DNA of 64,000 nucleotides from an uncultured Aquimarina sp. GTDB taxonomy: Bacteria > Bacteroidota > Bacteroidia > Flavobacteriales > Flavobacteriaceae. The first letter of the stretch is position 1. Each line of letters opens with the position of its first letter. The notes under the pieces were generated by a model. That model saw only the letters and a program-made list of their open reading frames with translations, was not told where the DNA came from and made no database searches. The stretch covers positions 26,283-90,282 of the forward strand of contig CANMLG010000049.1 in assembly GCA_947498765.1 (NCBI GenBank). Direction: 5' to 3'. The position numbers were made by a program, and so were the translations under genes. Positions 17,115 to 26,645 of the stretch are shown here, piece after piece.

Positions 17115-18113
17115 TTAAGAATTATAGGCCCATTTCAAATAAATAGACCCCCAAGTAAATCCACCTCCAAAAGAGGCAAATACTAAAGTATCTCCTTTTT
17201 TAAATTTATTTTCAAAATCATTGAGCACTAATGGTATGGTAGCCGATGTGGTATTTCCGTACTTTTCAATATTAATAAGTACTTTATTCTCATCTTTTAA
17301 CCCCATTCTGTTAGCCGTAGCATCAATAATACGTTTATTTGCTTGATGCGCTACTAACCAATCGACATCATTATTGGTCAAGTTATTGCGCTCCATTACT
17401 TTTTCACATGCCCCTGCCATACTTGAAACAGCATATTTAAATACTGTTTTCCCGTCTTGTTTTATAAAATGTTGTTTGTTTTCTATGGTTTCTTGTGTTG
17501 CTGGATGTAAAGATCCTCCAGCTTCAATTCGTAAAAAATTACGCCCTACTCCATCACTACGTAAATATTCATCTTGAAGTCCCAAACCTTCTTCATTAGG
17601 TTCAAAAAGCGCAGCACCAGCACCATCACCAAAAATGATACAGGTAGTACGGTCTGAATAATCTACAATTGACGACATTTTATCTGCTCCAATGACTAAC
17701 ACCTTAGTATATCTTCCAGATTGCACATAGCTTGCTGCTGTGGACATTCCGTACAAAAAGCTTGAACATGCTGCAGCTAAATCATAACCAAAAGCATTTA
17801 CCGCTCCAATCTCCGTCGCTACATGTGCAGCTGTAGCTGCCACCGACATATCTGGTGTAGCTGTTGCTACAATAATCATGTCAATTTCAGCTGGATCTAA
17901 TTTACGCTTAGCTAATACATCTTCAGCAGCTTTTATTGCCATATATGAAGTAGCCTTTTCTGGATCTTTCAATATACGGCGTTCTTTGATTCCCGTTCTT
18001 GTCGTGATCCATTCATCATTAGTATCCACTAAACTTTCCAATTCTTTATTGGTCAATTTATAGTCTGGTACATATGCACCAACAGCCGTTATAGCCGCCG
18101 TAATTTTACTCAT
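17115..18113 (-). CDS. fabH: Beta-ketoacyl-ACP synthase III
   Basis: The 332-residue enzyme shows the catalytic Cys116 in LAAACSSFLYGM, the His in VAHQANKR and the Asn in YGNTTSATIP, the full FabH triad. It condenses acetyl-CoA with malonyl-ACP to start fatty acid chains. It is the first gene of the fabH-accB-accC block. A strong terminator at 18237-18261 separates it from rpmF upstream, so it should have its own promoter in the 120 bases before its start. Confidence 0.96.
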   Translation of the reverse strand: MSKITAAITAVGAYVPDYKLTNKELESLVDTNDEWITTRTGIKERRILKDPEKATSYMAIKAAEDVLAKRKLDPAEIDMIIVATATPDMSVAATAAHVATEIGAVNAFGYDLAAACSSFLYGMSTAASYVQSGRYTKVLVIGADKMSSIVDYSDRTTCIIFGDGAGAALFEPNEEGLGLQDEYLRSDGVGRNFLRIEAGGSLHPATQETIENKQHFIKQDGKTVFKYAVSSMAGACEKVMERNNLTNNDVDWLVAHQANKRIIDATANRMGLKDENKVLINIEKYGNTTSATIPLVLNDFENKFKKGDTLVFASFGGGFTWGSIYLKWAYNS

Positions 18114-18236
18114 AACAGTAGGTTAAAATTTACTCCTAAGAACAAAAATGCTCCGAATCGAAGCAAAAATGACCTTTTTTTAGTAAATATTGTGCAAATT
18201 AAGTCGATTTTGACACATATTCAACAAAAAACAAAA

Positions 18237-18261
18237 AAAACGCTCACTAATTGAGCGTTTT
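18237..18261 (-). terminator. Terminator upstream of fabH
   Basis: A 10-base stem (aaaacgctca / tgagcgtttt) with a 5-base loop. On the minus strand it is followed by a long T-run, so it ends transcripts from the pdxA-yceD-rpmF side. The 270 bases between it and the rpmF stop (18262-18533) hold no frame I can support; the stretch is AT-rich and could contain a long 3' UTR or a small RNA. Confidence 0.75.
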
Positions 18262-18533
18262 TCGATATAATGTTATGCACGCCTAGTAAAATGACGACTA
18301 CCTTAAATTGTAGAACAAAATAATTAAGAATCTACTAGCATTTTTTTGTGAAACAAATCACAAAATAGCTCAAAAAAAATTCCACATTAAGTGATTTTTA
18401 CTCACAGAACACTTGTTTCTGTAAGTTTACTTACTACAAAAAGAAAAATTTTCTTTTATAGCTACTCACTCAGCGGAATAATTTTATGCTTTTTCTAAAA
18501 CAAATTGCCTAAACAATTAGTAATAAAAAATTA

Positions 18534-18731
18534 TTAAGCTACTGCTTCTTCTGAATTATCTATAAGTACATTACCTCTGTAATATAATTTTCCTTCATGC
18601 CAGTGAGCTCTGTGGTATAAATGTGCTTCACCAGTAGTTGCATCAGTTCCTATTTGTGGTACAGATGCTTTGTAATGTGTTCTTCTTTTATCTCTTCTTG
18701 TTTTGGAGATTTTTCTCTTAGGATGTGCCAT
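18534..18731 (-). CDS. rpmF: 50S ribosomal protein L32
   Basis: The 65-residue basic protein begins [20 protein letters not shown], the hallmark L32 N-terminus. It lacks the zinc-binding cysteines found in some L32 forms, which is normal for this lineage. It lies 7 bases after the yceD-like gene, the standard bacterial pair. Confidence 0.97.
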   Translation of the reverse strand: MAHPKRKISKTRRDKRRTHYKASVPQIGTDATTGEAHLYHRAHWHEGKLYYRGNVLIDNSEEAVA

Positions 18732-18738
18732 AACTCAG

Positions 18739-19284
18739 TTATTTATTATCTTTTAGTAGATTCTTTAATTTATTCCAACGAGGATCAATATCCTCATCAT
18801 TTTTACTCTCTTCTTTTGTTTCCTTTGGCGCTAATGTTTCCAAATGCTCCAAAATATCCGATTCTAATGTTCCGTCTTCAACTCCAGGATGCACTCTTTT
18901 TGAAGGCACCGCTAAAACAATACATTCATATACGTATTGCGAAACATTTATTTCATATGATCCATGCGGAATAACAAGTATTTCCTCATTTTCATCATTA
19001 AACTCGTTTCCAAACTTAACTACCATAAACAATTCATTGCTTATTGGTAAATCAAAAGGCTCTGTGGTTACATCGCAATCCACATTTACTTTTCCTTCTG
19101 CTTTAAAACGCAGCTCAAAAAAAGTGCTTTTTTTATTAAATTCTAAAACAACTTTTACATTTGTCTCATTGTATTCTTCAAAATCAAACAACGACAAAAA
19201 GTCGTTTCCAACTTGATATTCAAACTGATGAATTCCTTGCTTTAAACCAACAAAAGGAATCAAATACTCCTTGAATGTTTTCAT
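18739..19284 (-). CDS. YceD/DUF177 family protein
   Basis: The start at 19284 gives MKTFKEYLIPFVGLKQG and 181 residues. The body has the DUF177 pattern of beta strands with FNKKSTFFELRFKAEGKVNV and a Cys-containing VDCDVTTEPFDLPI segment, and an acidic C-terminus (VPSKRVHPGVEDGTLESDIL). DUF177 proteins are coupled to rpmF and are linked in other bacteria and plastids to 23S rRNA accumulation. A longer start at 19305 is possible but adds only seven residues. Confidence 0.88.
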   Translation of the reverse strand: MKTFKEYLIPFVGLKQGIHQFEYQVGNDFLSLFDFEEYNETNVKVVLEFNKKSTFFELRFKAEGKVNVDCDVTTEPFDLPISNELFMVVKFGNEFNDENEEILVIPHGSYEINVSQYVYECIVLAVPSKRVHPGVEDGTLESDILEHLETLAPKETKEESKNDEDIDPRWNKLKNLLKDNK

Positions 19285-19350
19285 AGACACTTCAGTTTGT
19301 TGCACTTTACCTACGACAAAGGCGGGTGCAAAGATAATAAAAATTTGAAA

Positions 19351-20415
19351 TTAATTATTTTTTACGTGTACTTTTTTAATTACTCCTTTTTTTAAAGGGT
19401 TTGCTGTAAGTTCTGCATGCATATTTCGATGCTTAAAAATGCTTATAGCTTTAAATACCGCTTCGGTAAATGAACTATGATCTGCCTTGGCTTGACCTGC
19501 TATTTCAAAAGCCGTCCCATGATCGGGTGAGGTACGCACACGTGATAATCCTGCAGTAAAATTTACACCTTGCCCAAAAGATAAGGTTTTAAACGGTATT
19601 AAGCCTTGATCGTGATAAGTAGCCACTACAGCATCAAATTGTTTGTAATTATTTGATCCAAAAAAGCTATCTGCTGCATAGGGCCCAAAAACCAACTTCC
19701 CAGCTTCTTTTATTTTTTCTAATGTTGGTCGCAACACCTCATCATCTTCCTTACCTATCACGCCATTATCACCTGTATGTGGATTAATCCCTAATACAGC
19801 AATTTTAGGTTTTGTAATGCCAAAATCTTTAATTAATGAGTTGTGAATCGTACTTATTTTTTGACTAATTACCCCAGGTGTTAATTGTTTTACCACATTA
19901 TTTAAAGCCACATGATCGGTAAGTAAGCCTACTTTTAATTCATCAGTTACCATAAACATTAAACTATCGCCTTCTAATTCCTGATTTAAATAATCGGTAT
20001 GCCCTGGAAATTTAAAATCTTTTGACTGTACTGCTGTTTTATGAATTGGTGCGGTTACCAGCACATCAACAGCTTCACTTTTTAAGGCTTCCGTTGCTGC
20101 AACTAATGATTTTATAGCATAATCTCCTATTTTCGAATCTTCTTTTCCAAAATTAATAGATACCGATTCATTCCAAACATTAATTACATTTAACTTACCA
20201 TCAACAACATCATCAAGTGATTTTATTTGTTGTACATAAGTTTTTGTTTTGCTCGTTTTTTTATAAAAGCTTACAAGTTTTGAATTTGCAAACACTATTG
20301 GTGTACAAAAATCAAACATGCGCGCATCGTCAAACGTTTTTAAAATAACCTCGGGACCAATCCCGTTTAGATCACCAATAGAAATTCCGACACGTATTTT
20401 AAGTTCTTTCTTCAT
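19351..20415 (-). CDS. pdxA: 4-hydroxythreonine-4-phosphate dehydrogenase
   Basis: The 354-residue protein has the PdxA motifs VGISIGDLNGIGPEVILKTF at the start, metal-binding His residues in FPGHTDYLNQE and TYHDQGLIPFK, and the C-terminal VRTSPDHGTAFEIAG. It oxidises 4-phosphohydroxy-L-threonine for pyridoxal phosphate synthesis. It heads a minus-strand run with yceD and rpmF and diverges from ribE with 77 bases between them. Confidence 0.97.
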   Translation of the reverse strand: MKKELKIRVGISIGDLNGIGPEVILKTFDDARMFDFCTPIVFANSKLVSFYKKTSKTKTYVQQIKSLDDVVDGKLNVINVWNESVSINFGKEDSKIGDYAIKSLVAATEALKSEAVDVLVTAPIHKTAVQSKDFKFPGHTDYLNQELEGDSLMFMVTDELKVGLLTDHVALNNVVKQLTPGVISQKISTIHNSLIKDFGITKPKIAVLGINPHTGDNGVIGKEDDEVLRPTLEKIKEAGKLVFGPYAADSFFGSNNYKQFDAVVATYHDQGLIPFKTLSFGQGVNFTAGLSRVRTSPDHGTAFEIAGQAKADHSSFTEAVFKAISIFKHRNMHAELTANPLKKGVIKKVHVKNN

Positions 20416-20492
20416 TATTCAAGTTTCTGTAAAAGCTAATCACTAAATTTGTGTAGTCTTAAAAGGCAAATTTAACTAAATAAAACAATCTT

Positions 20493-21086
20493 ATGTTTAC
20501 TGGAATTGTAGAAACTTTTGGCGAAGTCGTTTCAATAGAGCAAGAAAAAGATAATTTACACCTACAAATACGCTCAAATTTTACTGGCGAGTTAAAAATT
20601 GACCAAAGTGTAGCGCATAATGGGGTATGTTTGACTGTTGTCGAAATAAAAAACGACCTTTACACGGTTACTGCAATTAAAGAAACCTTAGACAAGACAA
20701 ATTTAAACACACTTGCCATTGGCGATTCTATTAATTTAGAACGCGGCATGAAGTTAGGAGATCGACTTGACGGACACCTAGTTCAAGGTCATGTGGATCA
20801 AACTGCCACCTGTATTGCTATTGAGGAAACCGAAGGCAGTTGGCAATTTACTTTTAGTTATGATCCTACTTTAAATAATATTACTATTGAAAAAGGATCC
20901 ATCACCGTAAACGGAACTAGCTTAACCGTAGTAAATTCAAAACGCAATGAATTTAGTGTTTGCATTATTCCTTATACTTACGAGCATACTAATTTTAAAA
21001 ATTTTAAAGTAGGCACAGTAGTTAATTTGGAATTTGATGTTATAGGTAAATATGTGAGTCGTTTGACGGAGTTTGGGTTGAAATAA
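20493..21086 (+). CDS. ribE: Riboflavin synthase alpha chain
   Basis: The 197-residue protein shows the two lumazine-binding repeats that mark this enzyme: MFTGIVETFGEVVSIEQE at the start of the first and LVQGHVDQTATC at the start of the second, with NGVCLTVV and NGTSLTVV in matching places. It joins two lumazines into riboflavin. It is transcribed alone, divergent from pdxA. No FMN riboswitch fold is visible upstream. Confidence 0.96.
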   Translation: MFTGIVETFGEVVSIEQEKDNLHLQIRSNFTGELKIDQSVAHNGVCLTVVEIKNDLYTVTAIKETLDKTNLNTLAIGDSINLERGMKLGDRLDGHLVQGHVDQTATCIAIEETEGSWQFTFSYDPTLNNITIEKGSITVNGTSLTVVNSKRNEFSVCIIPYTYEHTNFKNFKVGTVVNLEFDVIGKYVSRLTEFGLK

Positions 21087-21150
21087 TATTTCAAAGTGCT
21101 TATTATCAATATTTTATATTAAATTTACATATAACTTAAATTTAATTATT

Positions 21151-21468
21151 ATGAAAAAAATAGCACTTTTATTCTTTTTTATTTTGTCACTTCCTTCTTT
21201 TGCCCAAAGTTCTGACTTAGAAGAAATTGTAGTAACAGCTGTAGCATTAAATCACACTGGAGATTCCTATAGGTATTATATAAGTGGACAAGCTTCTGGC
21301 CTTGCAAGAGATAGGGCTCAACTTATTGCTATTGCATCTTCTAGAGCTATAGCTAATTCGACAGCCGTAACAAATAATCCCAACCCACGAATAACACATA
21401 TTTTTGATTCAAGAAACCCTACAAGAAATATCAGAAACCACAGAAACGTTCGAAGAAATATCCCTTAA
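21151..21468 (+). CDS. Small secreted protein of unknown function
   Basis: The 105-residue product has a clear signal peptide (MKKIALLFFFILSLPSFAQ) and a mature part of about 86 residues. It contains EEIVVTAVALNHTGDSYRYY and an Ala/Ile-rich segment, then an Arg/Asn-rich basic tail (DSRNPTRNIRNHRNVRRN). No family is recognised. It stands alone between ribE and a terminator. Confidence 0.6.
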   Translation: MKKIALLFFFILSLPSFAQSSDLEEIVVTAVALNHTGDSYRYYISGQASGLARDRAQLIAIASSRAIANSTAVTNNPNPRITHIFDSRNPTRNIRNHRNVRRNIP

Positions 21469-21510
21469 TTGAAAAAAATGACCACTTCACAGCGGCCATT
21501 TTCATCATCA

Positions 21511-21547
21511 AAAAAAGGAGCGCATTAAAAATGAAGCTCCTTCTTTT
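21511..21547. terminator. Terminator between two converging genes
   Basis: The stem aaggagc / gctcctt with a 14-base loop is flanked by an A-run on the left and T-rich sequence on the right. Confidence 0.65.
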
Positions 21548-21551
21548 GTTA

Positions 21552-22031
21552 TTATTTTTCTTCTAGATTATCTATAAACTTTTTATCACGGGTGTTTTTT
21601 TGTACGGCTATAGCCGAAAATAAACTCAAAATAAAAGACATACTGTAAAATCCTTTTTCACTTAATTCCAAATCTGCATTCCACAAACCAATAACCAATA
21701 ATGTGATCGAAGCCAACGCAGCAAACCAACTAATTCCATAATACATTTCGGTTACCGCCAAGCCTTCTATTTTATCGCGTACATTTTTTTGCACCGAAAC
21801 TGCAGAGAATAATCCAAACAATAAAATCGTAAAATAATACCCCTTCTCATTCAATTCCATTTCGGCATTAAACAATCCAATACAAAAAGCAACTATTCCT
21901 GCCAAAAGAGCAATCCATGAAGCTCCCATAAAAGCTGGCGTTGGTTTTTGATCAAATACTACCGCTTTTTTAGTGGCTACATTTTCAACTATTTTTTCTT
22001 CTTTTTCGTCATTACTAAATTGATACTTCAT
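21552..22031 (-). CDS. YiaA/YiaB family inner membrane protein
   Basis: The 159-residue protein has a hydrophilic N-terminus and two copies of the two-helix YiaA/B unit: [20 protein letters not shown] with [20 protein letters not shown], then [19 protein letters not shown] with [20 protein letters not shown]. Four membrane helices follow from this. Function is unknown in all members. The repeat is clear inside this one protein. Confidence 0.88.
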   Translation of the reverse strand: MKYQFSNDEKEEKIVENVATKKAVVFDQKPTPAFMGASWIALLAGIVAFCIGLFNAEMELNEKGYYFTILLFGLFSAVSVQKNVRDKIEGLAVTEMYYGISWFAALASITLLVIGLWNADLELSEKGFYSMSFILSLFSAIAVQKNTRDKKFIDNLEEK

Positions 22032-22223
22032 AATTTCTGTTTTTTTGATGATTTATTCTATTATCAAAACCTATTCATTTACTTCGTTTCGACAGGACAA
22101 ATTTGCATCCTTTGCATAGAAATTAAAAAGCTAGTTTATTAAAAAACTTATGATATATTTATACTTATAAATAAAATTATACCAATTAAATAAGGTTTAT
22201 TATAATTTAAAACTTACGATTAA

Positions 22224-23723
22224 ATGAATACTATTTATTCTATAATTCAACATTTAACATTGGAAGAACGCAGTGCTTTTTTATTTCAGCTTAAAAAAAA
22301 GAACAAAAGAAACGACACTAAAAACATTCAATTATTCAAACTTCTTGAAAAAGGAAATGCTACAAATAAAGAGCTATCTATGCTTCTTTATGGAAAAAAA
22401 ACTTGCGGGGCTTTTCATGCGCTTTGCAAACGATTACATGATAGTTTAATTGATTTTGTTGCCACACAAAGTTTTTCAAATGAAAGCTCCGAAGAATTAG
22501 AAGCCCTTAAGCTACTCATAGCTAGTCGGTTATTTTTTGAGCAAAAAAAACACAAAATAGGCTTTAAAACCCTTAGAAAATCAGCATTCCAAGCTAAAAA
22601 GCTCAATTTGTTTTCTATACTTGACGAAATTTATTACACCCAAATCCAATACGCGCATGAAGATCCTAACATGGATTTACAACAATGCATAGATCTATTA
22701 AATGAAAATAAGATTGCCTTGCAACAGGAAGAAAATCTGAACCTTTTTTATGCCATTGTTCAAAATCAATTAAATAACAACTCGAAATCCACCGAAGAAA
22801 TTATTACCGAAAATTTATTAAAGTTCAACATTTCGGCAACTCAAAATCTTAGTTATAAATCCCTATTTAAAATTTTAGAGATTACCACCAAAACAGCCAA
22901 TATCACCCGTGACTATAATAGTATTCTTGGCTTTATTGAAAAAAATTACCAAGCACTTCACCAAAACGAAAGACAAGCATCCAAACAATTATTTTACCAT
23001 ATACAAGTGCTTTATTATATGGCAAATTCTAATTTTAGAAGTCGAAATTTTAATAATTGCCACCATTATTTAGAATTAATGGCTACTCAAATGCAAGAGC
23101 AAAACAATAAATATTACTCACGTTTTATTCCACAATACACCTTACTAAAAACCCTATGGCTCAATTACACCAACCAACCTCAAAAAGCCATTGATACACT
23201 TACTCATTTTAATTTTAAAAAACACACTGATCAAATTTCCTATATACTCGATTTAAAATTGTGTCTTATTGTATACCATTTTCAACAATCGCACTTTAAA
23301 ACTGCCTCCAGTTTAGTCAATCAATTACATCATAGCGATACTTGGTACACACAAAAAGCTAGCATGATTTGGGTCATTAAAAAAAATATTATCGAAATAT
23401 TACTCCAAATTGAACTCGATAATTTTGACTTGGTACACTCTAGACTTAAAAGTTTCCAAAAAAAACACTCCAAATATCTTAAAGAAAAGAATGAAACTCT
23501 AGTACTCAATTTTGTAAAATGTATTGGTCAATTTTATCTTAACGATAATAATACAACGGCACCAAAAATGATTAACGAAGTTCAAAAAATAAGCAATGCT
23601 TTAAATCCAAAAACCGAAGACCTATTTAATCTTAGCTTTTTTGCTTGGTTAAAAGCTAAAATTGACAAAACTGATTTATACGAAACCACATTAAACTTGA
23701 TTAATAATCCCGAATTGAATTAA
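22224..23723 (+). CDS. Large all-helical cytoplasmic protein, unknown
   Basis: This 499-residue protein has no signal peptide and no membrane helix. The first 90 residues (LEERSAFLFQLKKKNKRND, LFKLLEKGNATNKELSMLLY) look like a small helical, perhaps winged-helix, unit. The rest is a run of amphipathic helix pairs with TPR-like spacing (ILDEIYYTQIQYAHED, LYYMANSNFRSRNFNNCHHY, KLCLIVYHFQQSHFKTASSL). It is not in an obvious operon. A scaffold or regulatory role is possible but not shown. Confidence 0.65.
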   Translation: MNTIYSIIQHLTLEERSAFLFQLKKKNKRNDTKNIQLFKLLEKGNATNKELSMLLYGKKTCGAFHALCKRLHDSLIDFVATQSFSNESSEELEALKLLIASRLFFEQKKHKIGFKTLRKSAFQAKKLNLFSILDEIYYTQIQYAHEDPNMDLQQCIDLLNENKIALQQEENLNLFYAIVQNQLNNNSKSTEEIITENLLKFNISATQNLSYKSLFKILEITTKTANITRDYNSILGFIEKNYQALHQNERQASKQLFYHIQVLYYMANSNFRSRNFNNCHHYLELMATQMQEQNNKYYSRFIPQYTLLKTLWLNYTNQPQKAIDTLTHFNFKKHTDQISYILDLKLCLIVYHFQQSHFKTASSLVNQLHHSDTWYTQKASMIWVIKKNIIEILLQIELDNFDLVHSRLKSFQKKHSKYLKEKNETLVLNFVKCIGQFYLNDNNTTAPKMINEVQKISNALNPKTEDLFNLSFFAWLKAKIDKTDLYETTLNLINNPELN

Positions 23724-23832
23724 TTCTCTTTTATTCAGTCATGACCTTAACATCTTAATCAAGATCAGTTCAACTTTAAAAAAAGAGGCTAATTTGACAC
23801 AATTTCCTATCAAAAAACACTTTGAAATCACG

Positions 23833-24312
23833 TTAGTTCCTTTCTAATTTTTCTAGCTCCAGTTTAAAATCATATTGTAAATCTTCATGCAGTGTACTTA
23901 TTGCTTTTTTAGCCATAGCCAATTGCCTATCATACATATTTATCATTTGCTGGCTTTGCTTAAATGCGGGTTTTAACTCATGCAGTTTAGTACAAAAATA
24001 AAGCAACACACTTGCTTCAGTTTCTTTCTTTTTAGAATACCTCACATACTTTTTAATGTTTCGTAAAATTTTACGTGTTCCTTTTTTAACAAAATACAAG
24101 CTGCTATAATTTATGTTTGAAAACTCAAGGTCAACTTCTTCTTTAATTCGTTGCACATATTCATCTTCATTATATGAGTCAAAAAGGGCATAGCTCAACA
24201 ATTCTTTATTTTCTTTTTTAAATTTTGCTAATTGCAAACAAAGATCAATCAACTCATGTTGCGTGCATTGATGCAATTCTTTTTTTAATATAGCTACGGT
24301 AGCTGACTTCAT
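23833..24312 (-). CDS. Conserved small helical protein, unknown
   Basis: The 159-residue product is charged and almost all helical, with a basic centre (KKGTRKILRNIKKYVRYSKK) and the C-terminal coiled-coil-like LAMKKAISTLHEDLQYDFKL region. It has no signal or membrane segment. I do not recognise a domain. It stands alone, convergent with the gene at 22224. Confidence 0.6.
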   Translation of the reverse strand: MKSATVAILKKELHQCTQHELIDLCLQLAKFKKENKELLSYALFDSYNEDEYVQRIKEEVDLEFSNINYSSLYFVKKGTRKILRNIKKYVRYSKKKETEASVLLYFCTKLHELKPAFKQSQQMINMYDRQLAMAKKAISTLHEDLQYDFKLELEKLERN

Positions 24313-24438
24313 TTATATATTACTTTCGGTGTGATTTTCAAGTAGGCTCTCCAAAAAACAGAGGTATCTACTACTTCTTGTCTCAATTATTCAAAGCTAG
24401 GTAAAATATACTTGTATTTTATACAGCCAAAAACCAAC

Positions 24439-25350
24439 CTACTTCAGCCCATTATTCAAATGAAGTATAAAAATCCCCGTAAAGCCAAAAACAAAATTGC
24501 CATCATTAAAATTGAAATTATTGGGAGTTTGGGTAATAAAAGCATCTTCGGTGGCATTTCGGATATTGGTTAATTGAAATTGCAACATCACATCACTTAA
24601 TTCCCAGTTCACTCCTAATGAAAAGGCATCGTATGTTTTTCTGGATTGTAAAGGATTGGCTTGGTAATAATATTCGGAAACCACGGATACATGTCCCCCC
24701 AATTTATACCTACCTCCTATTCCTAAAGCAAAATGATGTTGTGGATCTTCATTAAATCTTGACGAAGCTCTGTGAATATATGTTGGCGCAATTTGCAATG
24801 AAAATTGTTTTGATAATTTACGTGCAACTAATATTTGACTTGTAAAAGCCAATCGATCGGCAAACTCATTTGTCAAATGCACATTATTTGCTGCACCGCT
24901 TTTACTGTTATAACTTAGGTTCTGAAAGAGAGAAATGCTTACTGGTATTCCATTTTTTACTTGACGGACTAGTTTATATTTTAAAAAGGAATCAAAAATA
25001 CCATCCAATGTGGTTCCACCCAGACCATAGGTTAATCGGTCCGAAATACCATATTCCAATCCAATTCGCGTACTCATTTTATCGGCAATAAAACTTTGAC
25101 TTCTAGTTTGAGCATTAAAATTGGGCAGCTTCCAAAACCTACTCATTGTTTGTATTTCTAACACACCTTTTTTTCGCGTTTCTACGGAATGTCCTATCGA
25201 AATACGACTGGCTTTAAATGTTGCCGACTCATATTGTGGTGTTTCAGGATATTTTTTTTCTAACGCCTCCAATAAACTTTGCGCTTCCACAGAAGCAATA
25301 CATCCCACTAGGACGAAAAAAAATGAGATTATGTGTATTTTATTTTTCAT
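24439..25350 (-). CDS. DUF5777-type outer membrane beta-barrel protein
   Basis: The ATG at 25350 gives a signal peptide (MKNKIHIISFFFVLVGCIASVEAQ, cut after the Ala-Gln region). The mature part has the alternating pattern of an outer-membrane barrel (ISIGHSVETRKKGVLEIQT, RLTYGLGGTTLDGIF, HHFALGIGGRYKLGGHVSVV) and ends in strands near the C-terminus. It overlaps the upstream YceI gene by 11 bases, so it is co-transcribed. DUF5777 barrels commonly sit next to YceI and OB-fold proteins in Bacteroidota; transported compound unknown. Confidence 0.8.
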   Translation of the reverse strand: MKNKIHIISFFFVLVGCIASVEAQSLLEALEKKYPETPQYESATFKASRISIGHSVETRKKGVLEIQTMSRFWKLPNFNAQTRSQSFIADKMSTRIGLEYGISDRLTYGLGGTTLDGIFDSFLKYKLVRQVKNGIPVSISLFQNLSYNSKSGAANNVHLTNEFADRLAFTSQILVARKLSKQFSLQIAPTYIHRASSRFNEDPQHHFALGIGGRYKLGGHVSVVSEYYYQANPLQSRKTYDAFSLGVNWELSDVMLQFQLTNIRNATEDAFITQTPNNFNFNDGNFVFGFTGIFILHLNNGLK

Positions 25351-25888
25351 CTGTAGGGTATTCAAATCTAAATTTTGCAGCTATGCTTTTGGCTATATTA
25401 GGCACTAATAAGGGCGGAATATTGATATCAAAGTCTTTTACAACCAAATCAAAGGCTCCTGTAAACACATATGCATTGTTCTCCCTTGTGATATTCGTTT
25501 CAACTTCCACCTCCTTTGTAATACCACGCATGCTTAACATTCCTTTTACAAGTTTTATTTGTGACGTGGTCACACTTGGGTCAAAATCTAAAATTTCACC
25601 TTCAAAAACAGCTTTGGGATACAAGTCCGATTCTATATAACTTTCATTAAAATGTTCTTGCATCAAGGCCTTTTTAAACACAAAGGCATTCATAAGCATA
25701 CTTATGGCAATTTTATTTTTTGACAAATCAATAACACTTAACACTTGATTATTTTTGGCCTCTATATTTTCTACAGAAGTGTACGAAAAAAAAGAAACCT
25801 GCTCTTGATTGGTAGTCAATTGAGTTGAGACTATTTTTGAATTGGAATAACTAACCAAAAGAAAAAGCAAGGCAATAATTTTATTCAT
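25340..25888 (-). CDS. YceI-family periplasmic protein
   Basis: The 182-residue protein has a signal peptide (MNKIIALLFLLVSYSNS) and the lipocalin-like YceI fold signatures: VSFFSYTSVENIEAKN near the start, AVFEGEILDF in the middle and GMLSMRGITKEVEV later. YceI proteins bind isoprenoid or other amphiphilic lipids. It is the middle gene of a three-gene operon, overlapping both the OB-fold gene before it and the barrel gene after it. Confidence 0.88.
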   Translation of the reverse strand: MNKIIALLFLLVSYSNSKIVSTQLTTNQEQVSFFSYTSVENIEAKNNQVLSVIDLSKNKIAISMLMNAFVFKKALMQEHFNESYIESDLYPKAVFEGEILDFDPSVTTSQIKLVKGMLSMRGITKEVEVETNITRENNAYVFTGAFDLVVKDFDINIPPLLVPNIAKSIAAKFRFEYPTDEK

Positions 25889-26297
25889 TGATATTTAGAT
25901 TAATCAGCGTACAATTTAGCATTATAACATCATTCAAAAAGCCCTTACAAAGACCTTTTAACTTAACTTTTTGATCTTCCTTTAATTTTTTAGCAACTTT
26001 CAATTGACTTTTAGTCATATCGCACAATACACTAGAAGTACTCTCTCCATTTAAAAAAACGGTAATTCGTCCATTCAAAAAGTTTACATTTTTAACGCTT
26101 CCTTCTATTTCAATAAGTTTATTTTTATAAATAGTACTTGCTTCGACTTCGTTAGTTACAAATGAATGTACTAATTGCTGCGCACTTATACGTTGATTTT
26201 CAATTGTATTGGTTTGATTCGTTCTAGAAAATAGAAAAACAACCAGACTTAACACAAGTAGTACTAATAGGTATGGTATTTTTAAATAGTTTTTCAT
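25881..26297 (-). CDS. OB-fold (tRNA_anti-like) membrane-anchored protein
   Basis: The 138-residue protein has an N-terminal membrane anchor or signal (YLLVLLVLSLVVFLFS) and an OB-fold body (LIEIEGSVKNVNFLNGRITV, SSVLCDMTKSQ, VKLKGLCKGFLNDVIML). This matches the tRNA_anti-like periplasmic proteins of Bacteroidota. It is the first gene of the operon with YceI and DUF5777 proteins. The 300 bases before it, up to 26645, are AT-rich and hold no other gene I can support. Confidence 0.78.
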   Translation of the reverse strand: MKNYLKIPYLLVLLVLSLVVFLFSRTNQTNTIENQRISAQQLVHSFVTNEVEASTIYKNKLIEIEGSVKNVNFLNGRITVFLNGESTSSVLCDMTKSQLKVAKKLKEDQKVKLKGLCKGFLNDVIMLNCTLINLNINE

Positions 26298-26645
26298 TTT
26301 CAGTTAAAAATAGCCAAACAAATTTACACTAGTCTATATTTAAAATACAGTGTTCTAATAAACATGAACACGACATGAAAAAAGATGTTAATTCTCGATA
26401 CAAAATTCTTATATAATTTCACTCGAATTAACCTCTTTTTCCTACTAAAATTGCCTTTATCTGTACACGATTTTCTTTCGAAAAATACTCGGATTGACAA
26501 TTTTGACTCTTGAATAAAAATATATCAAACAAACAATTAATTCCTTTAAATTTTGCTAAGGCTTTGTTAAAAAATAGACTCATTTACCCAAAAGCATAAC
26601 TAAATTGTACTTTAGTTTTTGACTAAAATAGCATTGGTTCATCAT

